Assembly (NCBI GenBank): GCA_964476375.1
Contig: CAYYZW010000300.1
Location: forward strand, 46,098-110,097
From: SAT2750 sp964476375
GTDB lineage: Bacteria > Planctomycetota > Planctomycetia > Pirellulales > Pirellulaceae
Reading direction: 5' to 3'
DNA: 64,000 nucleotides
Position 1 is the first letter of the stretch; each line of letters begins with the position of its first letter. Made by a program: the position numbers and the translations under genes. Shown here piece by piece: positions 18,156 to 27,641 of this stretch. The notes beneath the pieces are model-generated. The model had not been told where the DNA came from, did no database searches, and saw only the letters and a program-made list of their open reading frames with translations.

Positions 18156-20894
18156 CTACTGCTGGAAGTCACCGGCAGTGACGATAATCAGCTTCTCCGG
18201 CTTGACATATTTTCGCATCGCCGCGTTGACCTGCTCCACGGTCAGGCTCTCGATACTCAGCTCCAGGTCCCTGGTGGTCTGGATGTCTCGCTGGCTGGCC
18301 AGGAGGGATCCCCACAGGCTTCGCAGGCCGTCATCGGAAGAACGGGAGACAATATTGCTCTGCAGGATCGATTGCTTGGCCCGGGTCAGTTCATCTTCTG
18401 TGACACCACCCTTGAGTAATAACTTCAGTTCCTCATCAATGGCCTTGACCACCTTGGGCGAATTTTCCGGATTGGAGATCGCGTAGATCATGACACGGCT
18501 CAGCTCTTCTTGTGGGTAGCTACTGTACATCGAAGCGATGCCGTAGGAGAGACCGTCCTTCTGCCGCACCCGGTCGGCCAGCCGGGAGGAGAGGCTTCCG
18601 CCCCCAAGGATATGGTTGCCGACCACGAGGGCGGGGTAATCCGGGTGCAGACGGCCCACCGGTATCTGCATGGCTGCCAGGTACATAGAGTTTTTCTTGT
18701 CCGGGGTGTTGATCTTCTCGTGGCTTCCCGGGACTTTCAGGAAGGACTGCCTGGGGATTCGCATGTACTTCTGGGATGCCGACATTCCCTCCAGCAGGGA
18801 CTCGACCGTCTGTTGCATGGCTTTCGGATCGAAGTCACCCACGACGACCAGTTCCCCGGAGGTGCTGGTAAGAAACTCGTCATAGAGCCTGCGGATATCG
18901 GACATCTGGACAGACTTCAGTTCCTCGATCTGCTCTGCGATCGTGTGATCGGCTCGCAGGTCCCCCTGTTCGTAGGGGAACAGTTTTCGCCGGATCAGGT
19001 TGACTGCCAGTGCCTGGGGGTCACTTTGCATCGCTTCGAGCCGGGTCAGCTGCTCCTGGCGCATGACCTCCAGTTCCTTTTCCGGGAATGTCGGGGTCTG
19101 GATGATCTGCTTGAGGATGTCCAGCGTGGCCCCCAGGTTCTTCTTCTTGACCTTGACCGAGAAGCCCAGCGAGCCGAGACCGCTGCTGCCCGAGAGGGAT
19201 GCTTCCAGGCTGTCCAGTGCATCCTGGATTTGCTGATGATCCATCTGCTCGGTGCCCCGCATCATCAGGGAACCAAGGAATCCGCTGGCTCCATCCAGGT
19301 CCTTGAGATTCTCCAGGTTGCCAAAGTTAAGCTGCAGGCTGATGACGACCATCTCACCACTGCTTTTCTTGGGCAGCAGGGCGACCTGGATACCGCCCTC
19401 GAGTTGGTCCAGCACGGTTCGTTTCTTGATATTCTCCAGGGAGGGGTCAAACTTCTCCCCCTGGGCGATCGTTTCCCGGCCCCTGTAGTCCTTGACCATC
19501 TCGGCGATATCCGGGGTAAAGGGAATCTTTACCTGCTGGGGTTTCTCGGTGGGGAGAAAAAGTCCCACGGTCCGGTTACTAGGCCGCATGTATTGCTTGG
19601 CCACGCGCTGCACGTCCTCGGCCGTTACTTTTTCCACCCGGTCACGGTAGAGGAAAAACAGCCTCCAGTCCCCCTGCGAGGCCCATTCACTAAGCTGGAT
19701 CGCTACCCGGCTGGTATTGGTGATGGTCTGTTCACGCTGTTTCTTGATCTGCTGGACCACGCGTTGCACTTCTTCGTCGCTGACTCCCTCCTCGCCTATT
19801 TTTTCGATCTCGGCAATCATCACGTCCCGAACCTGTGTCACGTTGTCCTTCTCGACCGCCTGAGAATAGAAGACCATGATTCCCGGATCGTGAAGGGAAA
19901 AGGTTCCTCCCACGATGGTGCTGGCAATCTTGGTTTCCACCAGGGCCTTGTAGAGCCGCCCTGCCGGCTCGATGGCCAGTATGTAGCTCAGTACATCCAC
20001 TGCGGCAAAATCGGGATGGGCAGCCGCCGGGACATGGTAGACCAGGCCTGCCATGGCGACATCACCGACCCGACGCAAGGTCACGCTCCGTTCCCCGTCC
20101 TGGGCGGGCTCATCGGTATACGTCTTGTCCAGTTCTCTTTCCGGACGTGGAATGGCACCGAAATGCTTGTTGATCAACTCCAGTGCCTTGCTGTCGTCGA
20201 ACTGCCCGGCCACGACCAGGATCGCGTTGTCCGGCTGGTAGTACTTGCGGTAAAACCCGCGCAGGCGGGGGAGCGGGACACGTTCGATATCGCTGCGGTT
20301 CCCGATCGTCGATTTTCCGTAGTTATGCCATTCAAAGGCGGAGGCTCGCATCCGCTGCATCAGAATGCCGCTGGGGGAATTCTCACCTCGTTCGAATTCA
20401 TTCCGGACCACCGTCATTTCCGAGGCCAGGTCCTCTCCCTTGATATAGCTGTTGATCATCCGGTCGGATTCCAGCTTGATGGCGAACTCCAGGTTTTCAT
20501 CGCTGGCCGGCAGTGTTTCGAAGTAATTGGTGCGGTCCAGGGATGTTGTGCCGTTAAACTGGGCCCCCTTCTCGGTGAGCAGCTTGGGGATATTCTTGTG
20601 TGTTGGTGTTCCCTTGAAGAGCATGTGTTCAAGCAGGTGGGCCATCCCTGTTTCCCCATATCCCTCGTGTCGTGAACCGACGTAGACCGTCAGGTTAACC
20701 GTCACGGTGGGACGTGATTCGTCCGGGTAGAGCAGCACCTGGAGCCCGTTGTCCAGTTCGTACTGCGTGATTCCCTCGATGGTGACCAGTTTTTTCAGTT
20801 CTGCAGCGTCCATCTCCGGCGTGACATAAACCAGTGTCGCAACAAGGAGGGACAGGAGGCCGGCCGGGAGACGAGAATGGGCAATGCGTGACAC
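18156..20894 (-). CDS. M16 family zinc peptidase, two-domain pitrilysin type
   Basis: From the GTG at 20894 the product is 912 residues. That start has AAGGA eight bases upstream and opens on a signal sequence (SRIAHSRLPAGLLSLLVATLVYV), whereas the longer frame to 21071 would overlap the GNAT gene. The inverted zinc motif HLLEH lies at residues 86-90 with the downstream glutamate in MTVVRNEFERGE. The second half (about 460-912) is a degenerate M16 repeat without HxxEH (for example QLEGGIQVALLPKKSS), as expected for the paired half of the clamp-shaped protease. It is probably periplasmic and degrades peptides, as do PqqL- or YmxG-like relatives. Confidence 0.92.
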   Translation of the reverse strand: MSRIAHSRLPAGLLSLLVATLVYVTPEMDAAELKKLVTIEGITQYELDNGLQVLLYPDESRPTVTVNLTVYVGSRHEGYGETGMAHLLEHMLFKGTPTHKNIPKLLTEKGAQFNGTTSLDRTNYFETLPASDENLEFAIKLESDRMINSYIKGEDLASEMTVVRNEFERGENSPSGILMQRMRASAFEWHNYGKSTIGNRSDIERVPLPRLRGFYRKYYQPDNAILVVAGQFDDSKALELINKHFGAIPRPERELDKTYTDEPAQDGERSVTLRRVGDVAMAGLVYHVPAAAHPDFAAVDVLSYILAIEPAGRLYKALVETKIASTIVGGTFSLHDPGIMVFYSQAVEKDNVTQVRDVMIAEIEKIGEEGVSDEEVQRVVQQIKKQREQTITNTSRVAIQLSEWASQGDWRLFFLYRDRVEKVTAEDVQRVAKQYMRPSNRTVGLFLPTEKPQQVKIPFTPDIAEMVKDYRGRETIAQGEKFDPSLENIKKRTVLDQLEGGIQVALLPKKSSGEMVVISLQLNFGNLENLKDLDGASGFLGSLMMRGTEQMDHQQIQDALDSLEASLSGSSGLGSLGFSVKVKKKNLGATLDILKQIIQTPTFPEKELEVMRQEQLTRLEAMQSDPQALAVNLIRRKLFPYEQGDLRADHTIAEQIEELKSVQMSDIRRLYDEFLTSTSGELVVVGDFDPKAMQQTVESLLEGMSASQKYMRIPRQSFLKVPGSHEKINTPDKKNSMYLAAMQIPVGRLHPDYPALVVGNHILGGGSLSSRLADRVRQKDGLSYGIASMYSSYPQEELSRVMIYAISNPENSPKVVKAIDEELKLLLKGGVTEDELTRAKQSILQSNIVSRSSDDGLRSLWGSLLASQRDIQTTRDLELSIESLTVEQVNAAMRKYVKPEKLIIVTAGDFQQ

Positions 20895-20982
20895 GATGCT
20901 ATTCCTTATCGGTGGAATCAAAAGGATCGGGCCTGGTGGACAGGCCCTGCTCTGACCATGATCGGACGTGGTAATCCGCGTG

Positions 20983-21507
20983 TCAATCAGGTTCTTTGCT
21001 GGAACCTGGAGATGATTCCGTGAGGTCAAGATCGCACCAGAAGAAATACTCCTGGTAGGGGAGCCAGCCATCCGTCATGTCCCTGGTACGGCCGTCACGC
21101 TGAAACCCGATCCGCTCAAAGAAATGGTGGGCCCTGGTAAATCGGGTGTCGGACCAGAATTCCACTCTCCTGAATCCCTCACGGCGGGCATGGTCCATGG
21201 CCCAGTCCATCAGTTTCCCCCCCCAGCCGGTCCCTCGCAGTGAACTGTCGAGGTAAAGCCGACGGAACGTACAGGTTCCATTCTCCACATCCAGGGGAAG
21301 CATGGCGTGGCTACCGAGGATCGTTTCCCCAGCAAGCACGATGAAGGAGCCACCCGGTTGAAGATAGGTGCCGGGAATATCGGTCAGGTCTCGATCGGCA
21401 GCGTGCAGGCACAGGCGGTCTCCATATTCGTGGTAGACCCGGTCAATCAGGGCGATCACACGATCCTGGTCATCCTCGGAAAATGGACGAAGTACCGGTT
21501 CGGTCAT
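20983..21507 (-). CDS. GNAT family N-acetyltransferase
   Basis: The 174-residue protein shows the GNAT acetyl-CoA binding core: LRRLYLDSSLRGTGWGGKLMDW-type text in which the Q/RxxGxG/A loop reads RGTGWGG, then the beta5-helix segment ARREGFRRVEFWSDTRF and FFERIGFQRDGR. The N-terminal half (LRPFSEDDQDRVIALIDRVY) is also typical. It transfers an acetyl group to an unknown amine. It starts 15 bases from the cytochrome gene stop on the same strand and precedes the M16 gene by 88 bases, so the three genes may be one transcript. Confidence 0.88.
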   Translation of the reverse strand: MTEPVLRPFSEDDQDRVIALIDRVYHEYGDRLCLHAADRDLTDIPGTYLQPGGSFIVLAGETILGSHAMLPLDVENGTCTFRRLYLDSSLRGTGWGGKLMDWAMDHARREGFRRVEFWSDTRFTRAHHFFERIGFQRDGRTRDMTDGWLPYQEYFFWCDLDLTESSPGSSKEPD

Positions 21508-21522
21508 GGGACAGAGTTCTTC

Positions 21523-23466
21523 CTAGCGTGACGGATCAGGAGGGATTTTCGTGGGACGGGACATTCCGTTGCCAGGTTCGGGACGAACAAGATCGGCCAG
21601 CCTGGCAGCGAAGCGACGACGCTCGGCTGCCTCGTCCTGGCGGCCCGAGGTTTCAAGCAGATTGGCGAGATAAAGATGCAAGCGGTAGTTTGTCGGGTTG
21701 TTTTCAAGGGAATGCTCCAAAGCGCTAATCGCACCCTCGATATCTCCTGATCGGGCCAGGGATTCCGCATAAGGGCCGTAACGATCCGATGCCCAGGGAT
21801 TCAATTCGACAAGCTTCTGGAAGTGCTGATTGGCTTCTTCAAGCTTGTTCTGGTGGAACAGGACATAGGCCATCTTCTGAATTGCCAGCTCGTGGGCTGG
21901 GTGTGACTGGAGGATAGCGGCAAGGCACTTCCCTGCCGATTCATAATCTTTCTCCAGCAGGTAGATGTCGCCCAGGTAGAGCAGTGCCTCGACGTCATTC
22001 GGGGCGATACGCGTGCTGGCGACGAGTTTTTCGCGTGCCTGCTGCAGGTAATCCGGGTTACTTGTTTTCGTGGACTGGACGTAAAGAGCAATTCCGTCCG
22101 CGCGACCTCGTTCCCAGTCAGGTATCTGTTGATCAGCATGGTCAAAATATTCCCACCGGAGGTCGTTTTTCTGGTCTGCCGATATGTGGTCGGAGAGACT
22201 CCTCAGGATGCGGTGGTCCGTCGCTGACGAGTGGGCGATGTTGTTGACGTTCGTTTTTCGCATGTGACAGTGGATGCAGGAGTTGCCCCTGGCAGTGCGG
22301 GCTGTTTCATCCTCGGAACACCCGTCTGTCGTATGGCATTTCAGGCAGCGCGTGCGGTAAAAGGTCTCGGTCTGCTGAGGAGCCGGCGTCCGGTGAGGAT
22401 CGTGACAGGATATGCAGCCCAGCTTTCCCTCGCTTGCCTGGAAACATCGGCTGCTATGCATCTGTTCCACATGGCTGGTGAACTTGACATCCCCCTGCTT
22501 GTCAAAACCCGTGCCCTGGACCATGACAGTCCAGGCCTCGCTCAGGTCCTGGCCGGGGCGGAAGTCAAGAAAAGACTTTCCAAATCGTGGTTGTCGCCAG
22601 AGGCCGGCAAGATGGCACTGGTTACAGACGCTCTCGCGTTTGCGAGGTTCGAGCTTCGCCGGATTGACAATGAAAGGGTCCTCTCCCACTGGTCCGTCCA
22701 GGTGCATTTGAACGTGCTCTTTACCAGGACCATGGCAGCGTTCACAGCCAATACTTAACTCGTGAAAAGGTTTCGCCGGATCGTAATGGTTTTCAAGGTC
22801 TGCCAGGCTGTTGACCTGCCCGGTATGACAGGAAAGACAGTCATCGTCGACCCGTCGTTCAAATCTCAGGTGGTCGGCAGGCCTGTAGCCAGGTGCCAGG
22901 TCCCAGATGCCTTTTTTTACGTACCAGGTGAGAGGCGATTGAAACAGCAGGGATCCACGTTGAAACAGGTAAGACCGTCCCCGGGATCCTGACCCAACGG
23001 TAAAGTCAATGTTGACACCTTGCTGGAAAACCAGTTTCCCATCCTGGCCCCGGAGTGATTCCCGGTGGTGGAATGCCTCCATGACATCGCCTCCGCTGGC
23101 AGGTTTTACCCTGGCGTCGTAATCAAAACCTCCGCGGGAAAAACTACTCTTGTCCGTGTAGTCCTCCATGGAGGATGCCTGGCCGGTCCGGGAAATGGAC
23201 TTCCCCATCGGGTGGCGAGCAAAGGTGTCGTGGATCTCCTTGTGGCAGTCACGACAGGCGGTACTTCCTACATATCCGCTTGTGGGAGGAGAGGGGAGTG
23301 GAAGAGCGGGGCCAGACAGGTTCAGCTGTCCTGTATTTTCTCCTGGCTGGTGCCTGGGGAACCAGGCCAGCATGGCCGTGACGACCATGCTCGTTAGAAG
23401 GACCAGTATGCCCCAGCGATTTTTCCATGCAGGGTTTGACCTGCTAGATGGTCTCGTATCGTTCAT
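21523..23466 (-). CDS. seven-heme c-type cytochrome fused to TPR repeats
   Basis: From the ATG at 23466 the protein is 647 residues. A membrane anchor or uncleaved signal spans residues 18-35. Seven CxxCH heme-binding motifs follow, at 71-75, 210-214, 241-245, 281-285, 351-355, 374-378 and 397-401. After about residue 480 come three to four TPR units (ALLYLGDIYLLEKDYESAGK, MAYVLFHQNKLEEANQHFQ, YAESLARSGDIEGAISALE). The heme part resembles multiheme cytochromes of the NrfA/HAO superfamily in spacing only; no catalytic lysine motif is evident. It should be exported and heme-loaded, with the TPR part as a docking site. The frame is open to 23775, but a TATAAT-type promoter at 23564-23591 rules out the longest start. 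Confidence 0.9.
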   Translation of the reverse strand: MNDTRPSSRSNPAWKNRWGILVLLTSMVVTAMLAWFPRHQPGENTGQLNLSGPALPLPSPPTSGYVGSTACRDCHKEIHDTFARHPMGKSISRTGQASSMEDYTDKSSFSRGGFDYDARVKPASGGDVMEAFHHRESLRGQDGKLVFQQGVNIDFTVGSGSRGRSYLFQRGSLLFQSPLTWYVKKGIWDLAPGYRPADHLRFERRVDDDCLSCHTGQVNSLADLENHYDPAKPFHELSIGCERCHGPGKEHVQMHLDGPVGEDPFIVNPAKLEPRKRESVCNQCHLAGLWRQPRFGKSFLDFRPGQDLSEAWTVMVQGTGFDKQGDVKFTSHVEQMHSSRCFQASEGKLGCISCHDPHRTPAPQQTETFYRTRCLKCHTTDGCSEDETARTARGNSCIHCHMRKTNVNNIAHSSATDHRILRSLSDHISADQKNDLRWEYFDHADQQIPDWERGRADGIALYVQSTKTSNPDYLQQAREKLVASTRIAPNDVEALLYLGDIYLLEKDYESAGKCLAAILQSHPAHELAIQKMAYVLFHQNKLEEANQHFQKLVELNPWASDRYGPYAESLARSGDIEGAISALEHSLENNPTNYRLHLYLANLLETSGRQDEAAERRRFAARLADLVRPEPGNGMSRPTKIPPDPSR

Positions 23467-23563
23467 TTCTGCATGCTGGTAAAAAAGACGAAAATAGCCT
23501 GGCCTACCGGGTGTGGAGGGATAAAGGGAATATCGGCAGATTCCATCAGCAAATGCCGATTCC

Positions 23564-23591
23564 ATTATAGACCGCTGCTTGGGACTGACAG
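23564..23591 (-). promoter_or_regulatory. candidate promoter of the multiheme gene
   Basis: On the minus strand CTGTCA (23591-23586) and a perfect TATAAT (23569-23564) are 16 bases apart, roughly 100 bases upstream of the ATG at 23466. Confidence 0.45.
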
Positions 23592-23635
23592 CTGGTCTGT
23601 TCCAGGTGGGACAATGTAATGGCTGGCAATCTGCT

Positions 23636-23664
23636 TTGTCGCAATAAGTGGTTTGAGGTATTCT
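23636..23664 (+). promoter_or_regulatory. candidate promoter of the His-rich membrane protein
   Basis: TTGTCG at 23636-23641 and TATTCT at 23659-23664 are 17 bases apart, 69 bases before the ATG at 23733. It would be back to back with the multiheme promoter. Confidence 0.35.
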
Positions 23665-23732
23665 GAAACAGACTTTTATGGAATGGTTGTTCTTTCCCGG
23701 TTCAACACTGGGCTCCTCAAGAGACTTTTCGT

Positions 23733-25529
23733 ATGTCCAAACCTGTCGCAGGCTCGCTTGACTCGGTGCGACCACGTCAAAACTGGGTGCTGGGGCCGAT
23801 CCCCGATTACCTCTTGATCGTGATAGCCCCTCTGCTGGGCCTGCTCTGGGCGATCGGTACTTTCTACCTTTTTGGTAAAGGGATCCGTGGTCAGCTGGCG
23901 GTGATTGGGATCTTCATGATCTTCAATGTGGCTCACCATTTCCCCACTTTTATCCGTATCTATGGCGACCGGGACCTGATGAAGCGTTTTCGCTGGAACC
24001 TGGTGCTGGCCCCGATTTTTCCTTTCACGGCCTCGATCCTGCTTTGTAGCTACCTGGTTATCCGGGGCTTCCCGATTCAATACATCGTCTACCTCAGTAT
24101 CATCCTGACAATCTGGGATCCTTGGCATTTCCTCATGCAGCATTATGGTTTCATGAGGATTTACGACCGTCACAACCGGGCGCCCCGGTCGATGGCCGCA
24201 CGGATGGACTACTGGCTGTGTGCGACCTGGTTCATCTTCTGCATGATTTCCGCAACGGGCTGGCTGCCGGACTTGATCTATGATTTCAACAGGCACTTTG
24301 GTGTCCCGCTTCTGTTCCTGCTCAACAGCAGCATTTATGGCATCCTACTCACCACATCGCTTGTGGCTGCCCTGGCGATGACGGCCGGTTACGTTTACTA
24401 CATCCACTGGTGTCGCAAGAACGGGTACTACGTGAGTACCGTGAAATTGCTCCTGGTGCTGGTGACTTTCTCGGTCATGTACATGACCTTCGCTCCCAAC
24501 CCCCTGATGGAAAAGTGGATTCCGGACTGGACGTTCAGCATGGGTTTTTCCGCGATCGGCATGGTTCATGTGTCGCAGTACCTGGCGATCGTCTGGAAGT
24601 ACAATCGTGTTCTTGCCAGCCGGGAGGGGGCCTCTCGTTCATCAAGCTTTACCCGCCTTTTCAACTCTCGAGGAGGGTTTCTTGGCATTGTGATGGTGGC
24701 TTATGTTCTTGTCTGTTTGATTTATGGAGCGTTGCTGACTGATTACGGCAAGTCATTCTGGTTCCCATTTCTGGGGCTCAATCAGGGGGGAGTGACCACG
24801 GCGATTCTGATTGTTCTCGGCTCGACCGTTTTTACATCGACGCTGCTGCATTACTACTATGACGGTTTCATCTGGAAACTCCGCCACAAGGAGAACCAGC
24901 AGAACCTGGATCTTGTGGAAAAGACGCAGCAGGACCAGGAGAAGTCCTCCTGGTGGACGAGCAGTGGCACTTTGCCGGCCGGGAAGGTACTGGCACGGCA
25001 GGCACTTTACTTCCTGCTGCCGATGGGCCTGCTCAGTGGTCTGTTCTGGATGTCGATTTCTCACCCCGAGGACCGTTTTCCAATCGTTGGGATGAGACTC
25101 TCCATGAACGAGAGTGCTGGAACCGAGCCGCAACGAAAGCAGATTGGGAGAAATGCCATCGCGCTGGTGAAGGGACAGCTTGAGATTGAAGAGCAGATGC
25201 TTGTCATTCGAGAACGTGCAATAAATCACTGTTATGTGGCTGACCTGCTCTTTGAAAGGGCGATCTGCCAGATGTACTGGGACAAGCTTGAGCAGGGAAT
25301 GCCTTTAGGTCTTGAACCGGCAGATTCCGTCAGGCTGGATCCACCCTTGTCCAGCGCACTGGAGCATTTCCAGAAGGCGCTGAATCTGCCACCACCCTAT
25401 GGTCATCAGGAGGAGACAATCCTGGTGATGGCACTTTCAAGTGGCGCAAAAAGGTATGCAGATCGTGACTACATCAAAAATCGCATGCTGGACATCCAGG
25501 AGATTCAGTACATCCTCCACCGCCCCTGA
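23733..25529 (+). CDS. polytopic membrane protein with intramembrane histidines
   Basis: The 598-residue protein has about eleven predicted transmembrane helices up to residue 440 and a soluble C-terminal tail of about 150 residues. Histidines cluster at helix ends: FNVAHHFPTFIRIYGDRD (H68, H69), IWDPWHFLMQHYGFMRIYDR (H132, H137), GMVHVSQYL (H279) and LHYYYDGFIWKLRHKE (H373, H385). Such spacing is seen in membrane di-iron oxygenases and in Brp/Blh-type carotenoid enzymes, but I cannot align it to a named family, so any enzymatic role is inference. A tail helix with EEQMLVIRERAINHCYVADLLFE adds a soluble helical segment. It is divergent from the seven-heme cytochrome, and a functional link is possible. 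Confidence 0.8.
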   Translation: MSKPVAGSLDSVRPRQNWVLGPIPDYLLIVIAPLLGLLWAIGTFYLFGKGIRGQLAVIGIFMIFNVAHHFPTFIRIYGDRDLMKRFRWNLVLAPIFPFTASILLCSYLVIRGFPIQYIVYLSIILTIWDPWHFLMQHYGFMRIYDRHNRAPRSMAARMDYWLCATWFIFCMISATGWLPDLIYDFNRHFGVPLLFLLNSSIYGILLTTSLVAALAMTAGYVYYIHWCRKNGYYVSTVKLLLVLVTFSVMYMTFAPNPLMEKWIPDWTFSMGFSAIGMVHVSQYLAIVWKYNRVLASREGASRSSSFTRLFNSRGGFLGIVMVAYVLVCLIYGALLTDYGKSFWFPFLGLNQGGVTTAILIVLGSTVFTSTLLHYYYDGFIWKLRHKENQQNLDLVEKTQQDQEKSSWWTSSGTLPAGKVLARQALYFLLPMGLLSGLFWMSISHPEDRFPIVGMRLSMNESAGTEPQRKQIGRNAIALVKGQLEIEEQMLVIRERAINHCYVADLLFERAICQMYWDKLEQGMPLGLEPADSVRLDPPLSSALEHFQKALNLPPPYGHQEETILVMALSSGAKRYADRDYIKNRMLDIQEIQYILHRP

Positions 25530-25554
25530 CTGGCTGCCTTGACGGGGATCATTG

Positions 25555-26205
25555 TCAGCAGGCATTGAGCTTGTCCGGTACGGATTCCGTGTCCTCGCCC
25601 TCGGGATTCTCGCCCTCGGGATTTTCGACTGGAGGAAGCCTCTTCGTTCCTGCCGGGGGTACCTGCGGTACCATCCGCATCGCGGATTCAAACCGGGTGT
25701 AGAGAGGGTCGATTAGTTCCCATAGTTCCCGGTTGGAACGTTTCAGTTGCCCGACATCCTCCAGACGAATGATCTCGATCTCGAGCTCGCCCATCATTTT
25801 ATATAGTTCCTCGCGTTCTTCTTCTTTTGGTTCCTTGCTCGGTCCCAGGCTCTGGTTGGCGATGTTTTCCATTTCATCAATGAAGTCAACGAAAGCGACC
25901 TCGGTGTCCATGAAAGCATCTTTCTCGTCTGTTGATTCGAGAAGATCATTGAATCCCCGGATATTTGTGACCAGGTCGATCATGAACTGGCGAGGTTCCA
26001 GTTCTCTCAGGTTTGGATCCTGTGTTATTCGCAATGGAGGCTCACTGCTTTGGCGTGTGATCGCGAACACAAGCACGCCGACCGCCCCGGCGATCACCAG
26101 CAGCAGGATGACGATGGAAAGAGCGTTGGATTTGCTTTCCTGGATATCTTCTTTCGTTTCCTCTCCATCATCATGGAAGAGTTGGAAAGATTTTTTGTCA
26201 TTCAT
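25555..26205 (-). CDS. single-pass membrane protein of unknown function
   Basis: From the ATG at 26205 the product is 216 residues. A cytoplasmic N-terminus of about 28 acidic and polar residues precedes one helix, SIVILLLVIAGAVGVLVFAI. The extracytoplasmic part is helical and acidic, with a coiled-coil-like stretch (KEEEREELYKMMGELEIEIIR). The C-terminus has a short repeat, NPEGENPEGED. I do not recognise it. It lies downstream of the DUF1559 gene but is separated from it by a strong terminator at 26324-26361, so it probably has its own promoter. Confidence 0.65.
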   Translation of the reverse strand: MNDKKSFQLFHDDGEETKEDIQESKSNALSIVILLLVIAGAVGVLVFAITRQSSEPPLRITQDPNLRELEPRQFMIDLVTNIRGFNDLLESTDEKDAFMDTEVAFVDFIDEMENIANQSLGPSKEPKEEEREELYKMMGELEIEIIRLEDVGQLKRSNRELWELIDPLYTRFESAMRMVPQVPPAGTKRLPPVENPEGENPEGEDTESVPDKLNAC

Positions 26206-26323
26206 GGTTTTCGGTCCTGGATCGATGTGGTCAATAAAGAATCTTATCGTCAAGGGGCTCTACCGGGTACGGGAAAATCCCGCTTGTGGTTCGTGCAAAG
26301 TGACCGTCCCGGCCTGGAGTCTG

Positions 26324-26361
26324 AAAAAAACCGGTACCCGCCACAGGGACGGGTACCGGTT
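26324..26361 (-). terminator. rho-independent terminator after the DUF1559 gene
   Basis: A perfect 12-base-pair stem (26350-26361 with 26329-26340) encloses a 9-base loop and is followed on the minus strand by a run of seven T (26330-26324). It begins 30 bases after the DUF1559 stop. Confidence 0.9.
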
Positions 26362-26390
26362 GTCAGAATGTCCTGTTGGTTCTGAATGGA

Positions 26391-27443
26391 CTAGTAGTTC
26401 GTGTTCCACTCGTCGCCCAGCGGCTGACCGTCCCGGCGGTCTCCGAGTCGCTGGTAAGTGAGGTAGTCCATGTTCTCGGAGAGAAACTGGACAGAACCAT
26501 CACAGAATACGAACTGGGCACCACCCTTGTGAGCGGACTTGAAACCCTCGGAGGTCATCCAGTTCGCATAGTGGGTGCAGCTCGCCGGATTCATAGGCGG
26601 GTTGGGGTTGGACCAGGAAAACCCGGTATCTCCAACGCCCACGATGGGATAGTTAATCGGCCCGGTCGTGGGAGTCCAGTTCGAGTTGAAGTAGAACCAG
26701 CCGCTGCGGGCATGATCCCCCTTCGAGGGTAACTGTTCACCATGCATGATCACCTGGGATTCACCATCGGTGATATCGCGGTACTTGGCAGCCCAGTGGC
26801 CACGTGCGAAGGCACCAGAGATCCGGTAGCCCCGGGCATCGTTACCAAAGTTCTGCGGCCCGGTTCCGAAAGTATTTCCCGGGTAATCCACACACCAGTT
26901 TCCACGCGAGCCCATGGCGTTAGCCCCGATACTGGGGCTGTAACAGGTCATCGCCGGGTCGGTCTGGGGGTTGGTGCCAGTAAGGTAAGGATCGATGTTG
27001 GCTGACGCACAGATCAACGACGGCAGGATATTGGCACGATACCATTTGCCACTTGCATCCCTCTGCGGTGCAAACCGTACGGGGTCTGTCGTTCCCGCCA
27101 GCGAGAAGTTCAGCTGGTTGTAGATCGGATCCTGCTCCATGAAGGGCAGGAGCTTGACGAACACGCTCCCCCGGCTGGTGTTATACCAGGTGTGGGCATT
27201 CTTGGACTGACCCGTTGTCCAGTAGTAAATGCCCTGGGGCGGAAATCGACCATAGGTGTTGTGGTATGTCCGCGTCGCCAGGCCCAGTTGCTTGAGGTTG
27301 TTCTGGCAGGACATCTTGCGTGCGGCTTCGCGCGCGGCAGCCACGGCCGGGAGCAGAAGTGCGACCAGGATGCCGATGATGGCGATCACGACAAGCAATT
27401 CCACGAGAGTAAAGCCACGTCGCTTTGGTGTTGAATTTTTCAT
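26391..27443 (-). CDS. DUF1559 protein with type IV pilin-like N-terminus
   Basis: From the ATG at 27443 the protein is 350 residues. It begins MKNSTPKRRGFTLVELLVV, a type III prepilin signal with the G/FTLVEL cleavage site, followed by the conserved hydrophobic helix. This is cleaved by a prepilin peptidase in homologous systems. The rest is DUF1559, with NNLKQLGLATRTYHNTYGRFPP near residue 55 and the C-terminal H-X9-DG-like motif FVFCDGSVQFLSENMD. Dozens of these proteins occur per planctomycete genome, and their role in pseudopilus or cell-surface assembly is not settled. A GGAG lies ten bases before the start. The longer frame to 27524 adds unrelated residues before the prepilin signal. 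Confidence 0.93.
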   Translation of the reverse strand: MKNSTPKRRGFTLVELLVVIAIIGILVALLLPAVAAAREAARKMSCQNNLKQLGLATRTYHNTYGRFPPQGIYYWTTGQSKNAHTWYNTSRGSVFVKLLPFMEQDPIYNQLNFSLAGTTDPVRFAPQRDASGKWYRANILPSLICASANIDPYLTGTNPQTDPAMTCYSPSIGANAMGSRGNWCVDYPGNTFGTGPQNFGNDARGYRISGAFARGHWAAKYRDITDGESQVIMHGEQLPSKGDHARSGWFYFNSNWTPTTGPINYPIVGVGDTGFSWSNPNPPMNPASCTHYANWMTSEGFKSAHKGGAQFVFCDGSVQFLSENMDYLTYQRLGDRRDGQPLGDEWNTNY

Positions 27444-27641
27444 TCTCAAGATACTCCAGTAAATTTCTTTATTGGACGGCCTGATGAGATCAAAAAAGCC
27501 CATCGAAAAATCACGAGAAAGCATTTTTTTGGTTTTAACAGAACCGACGTCCGAAACATCAATCCTGATACCAGTTTATGGTAGGTCTCAAAATCGTCTG
27601 CGCCAATTAATTTCCTATTCAGGATGTACGACTTGTAACGG

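Noticed and set aside
18510..20675. A 721-codon open frame on the plus strand
   Set aside because: It lies wholly inside the M16 peptidase gene on the other strand and its product is a His/Arg/Gln-rich sequence without domains.
20895..21071. N-terminal extension of the M16 peptidase
   Set aside because: It would overlap the GNAT gene by about 90 bases and precede the signal peptide; the GTG at 20894 has a better ribosome site.
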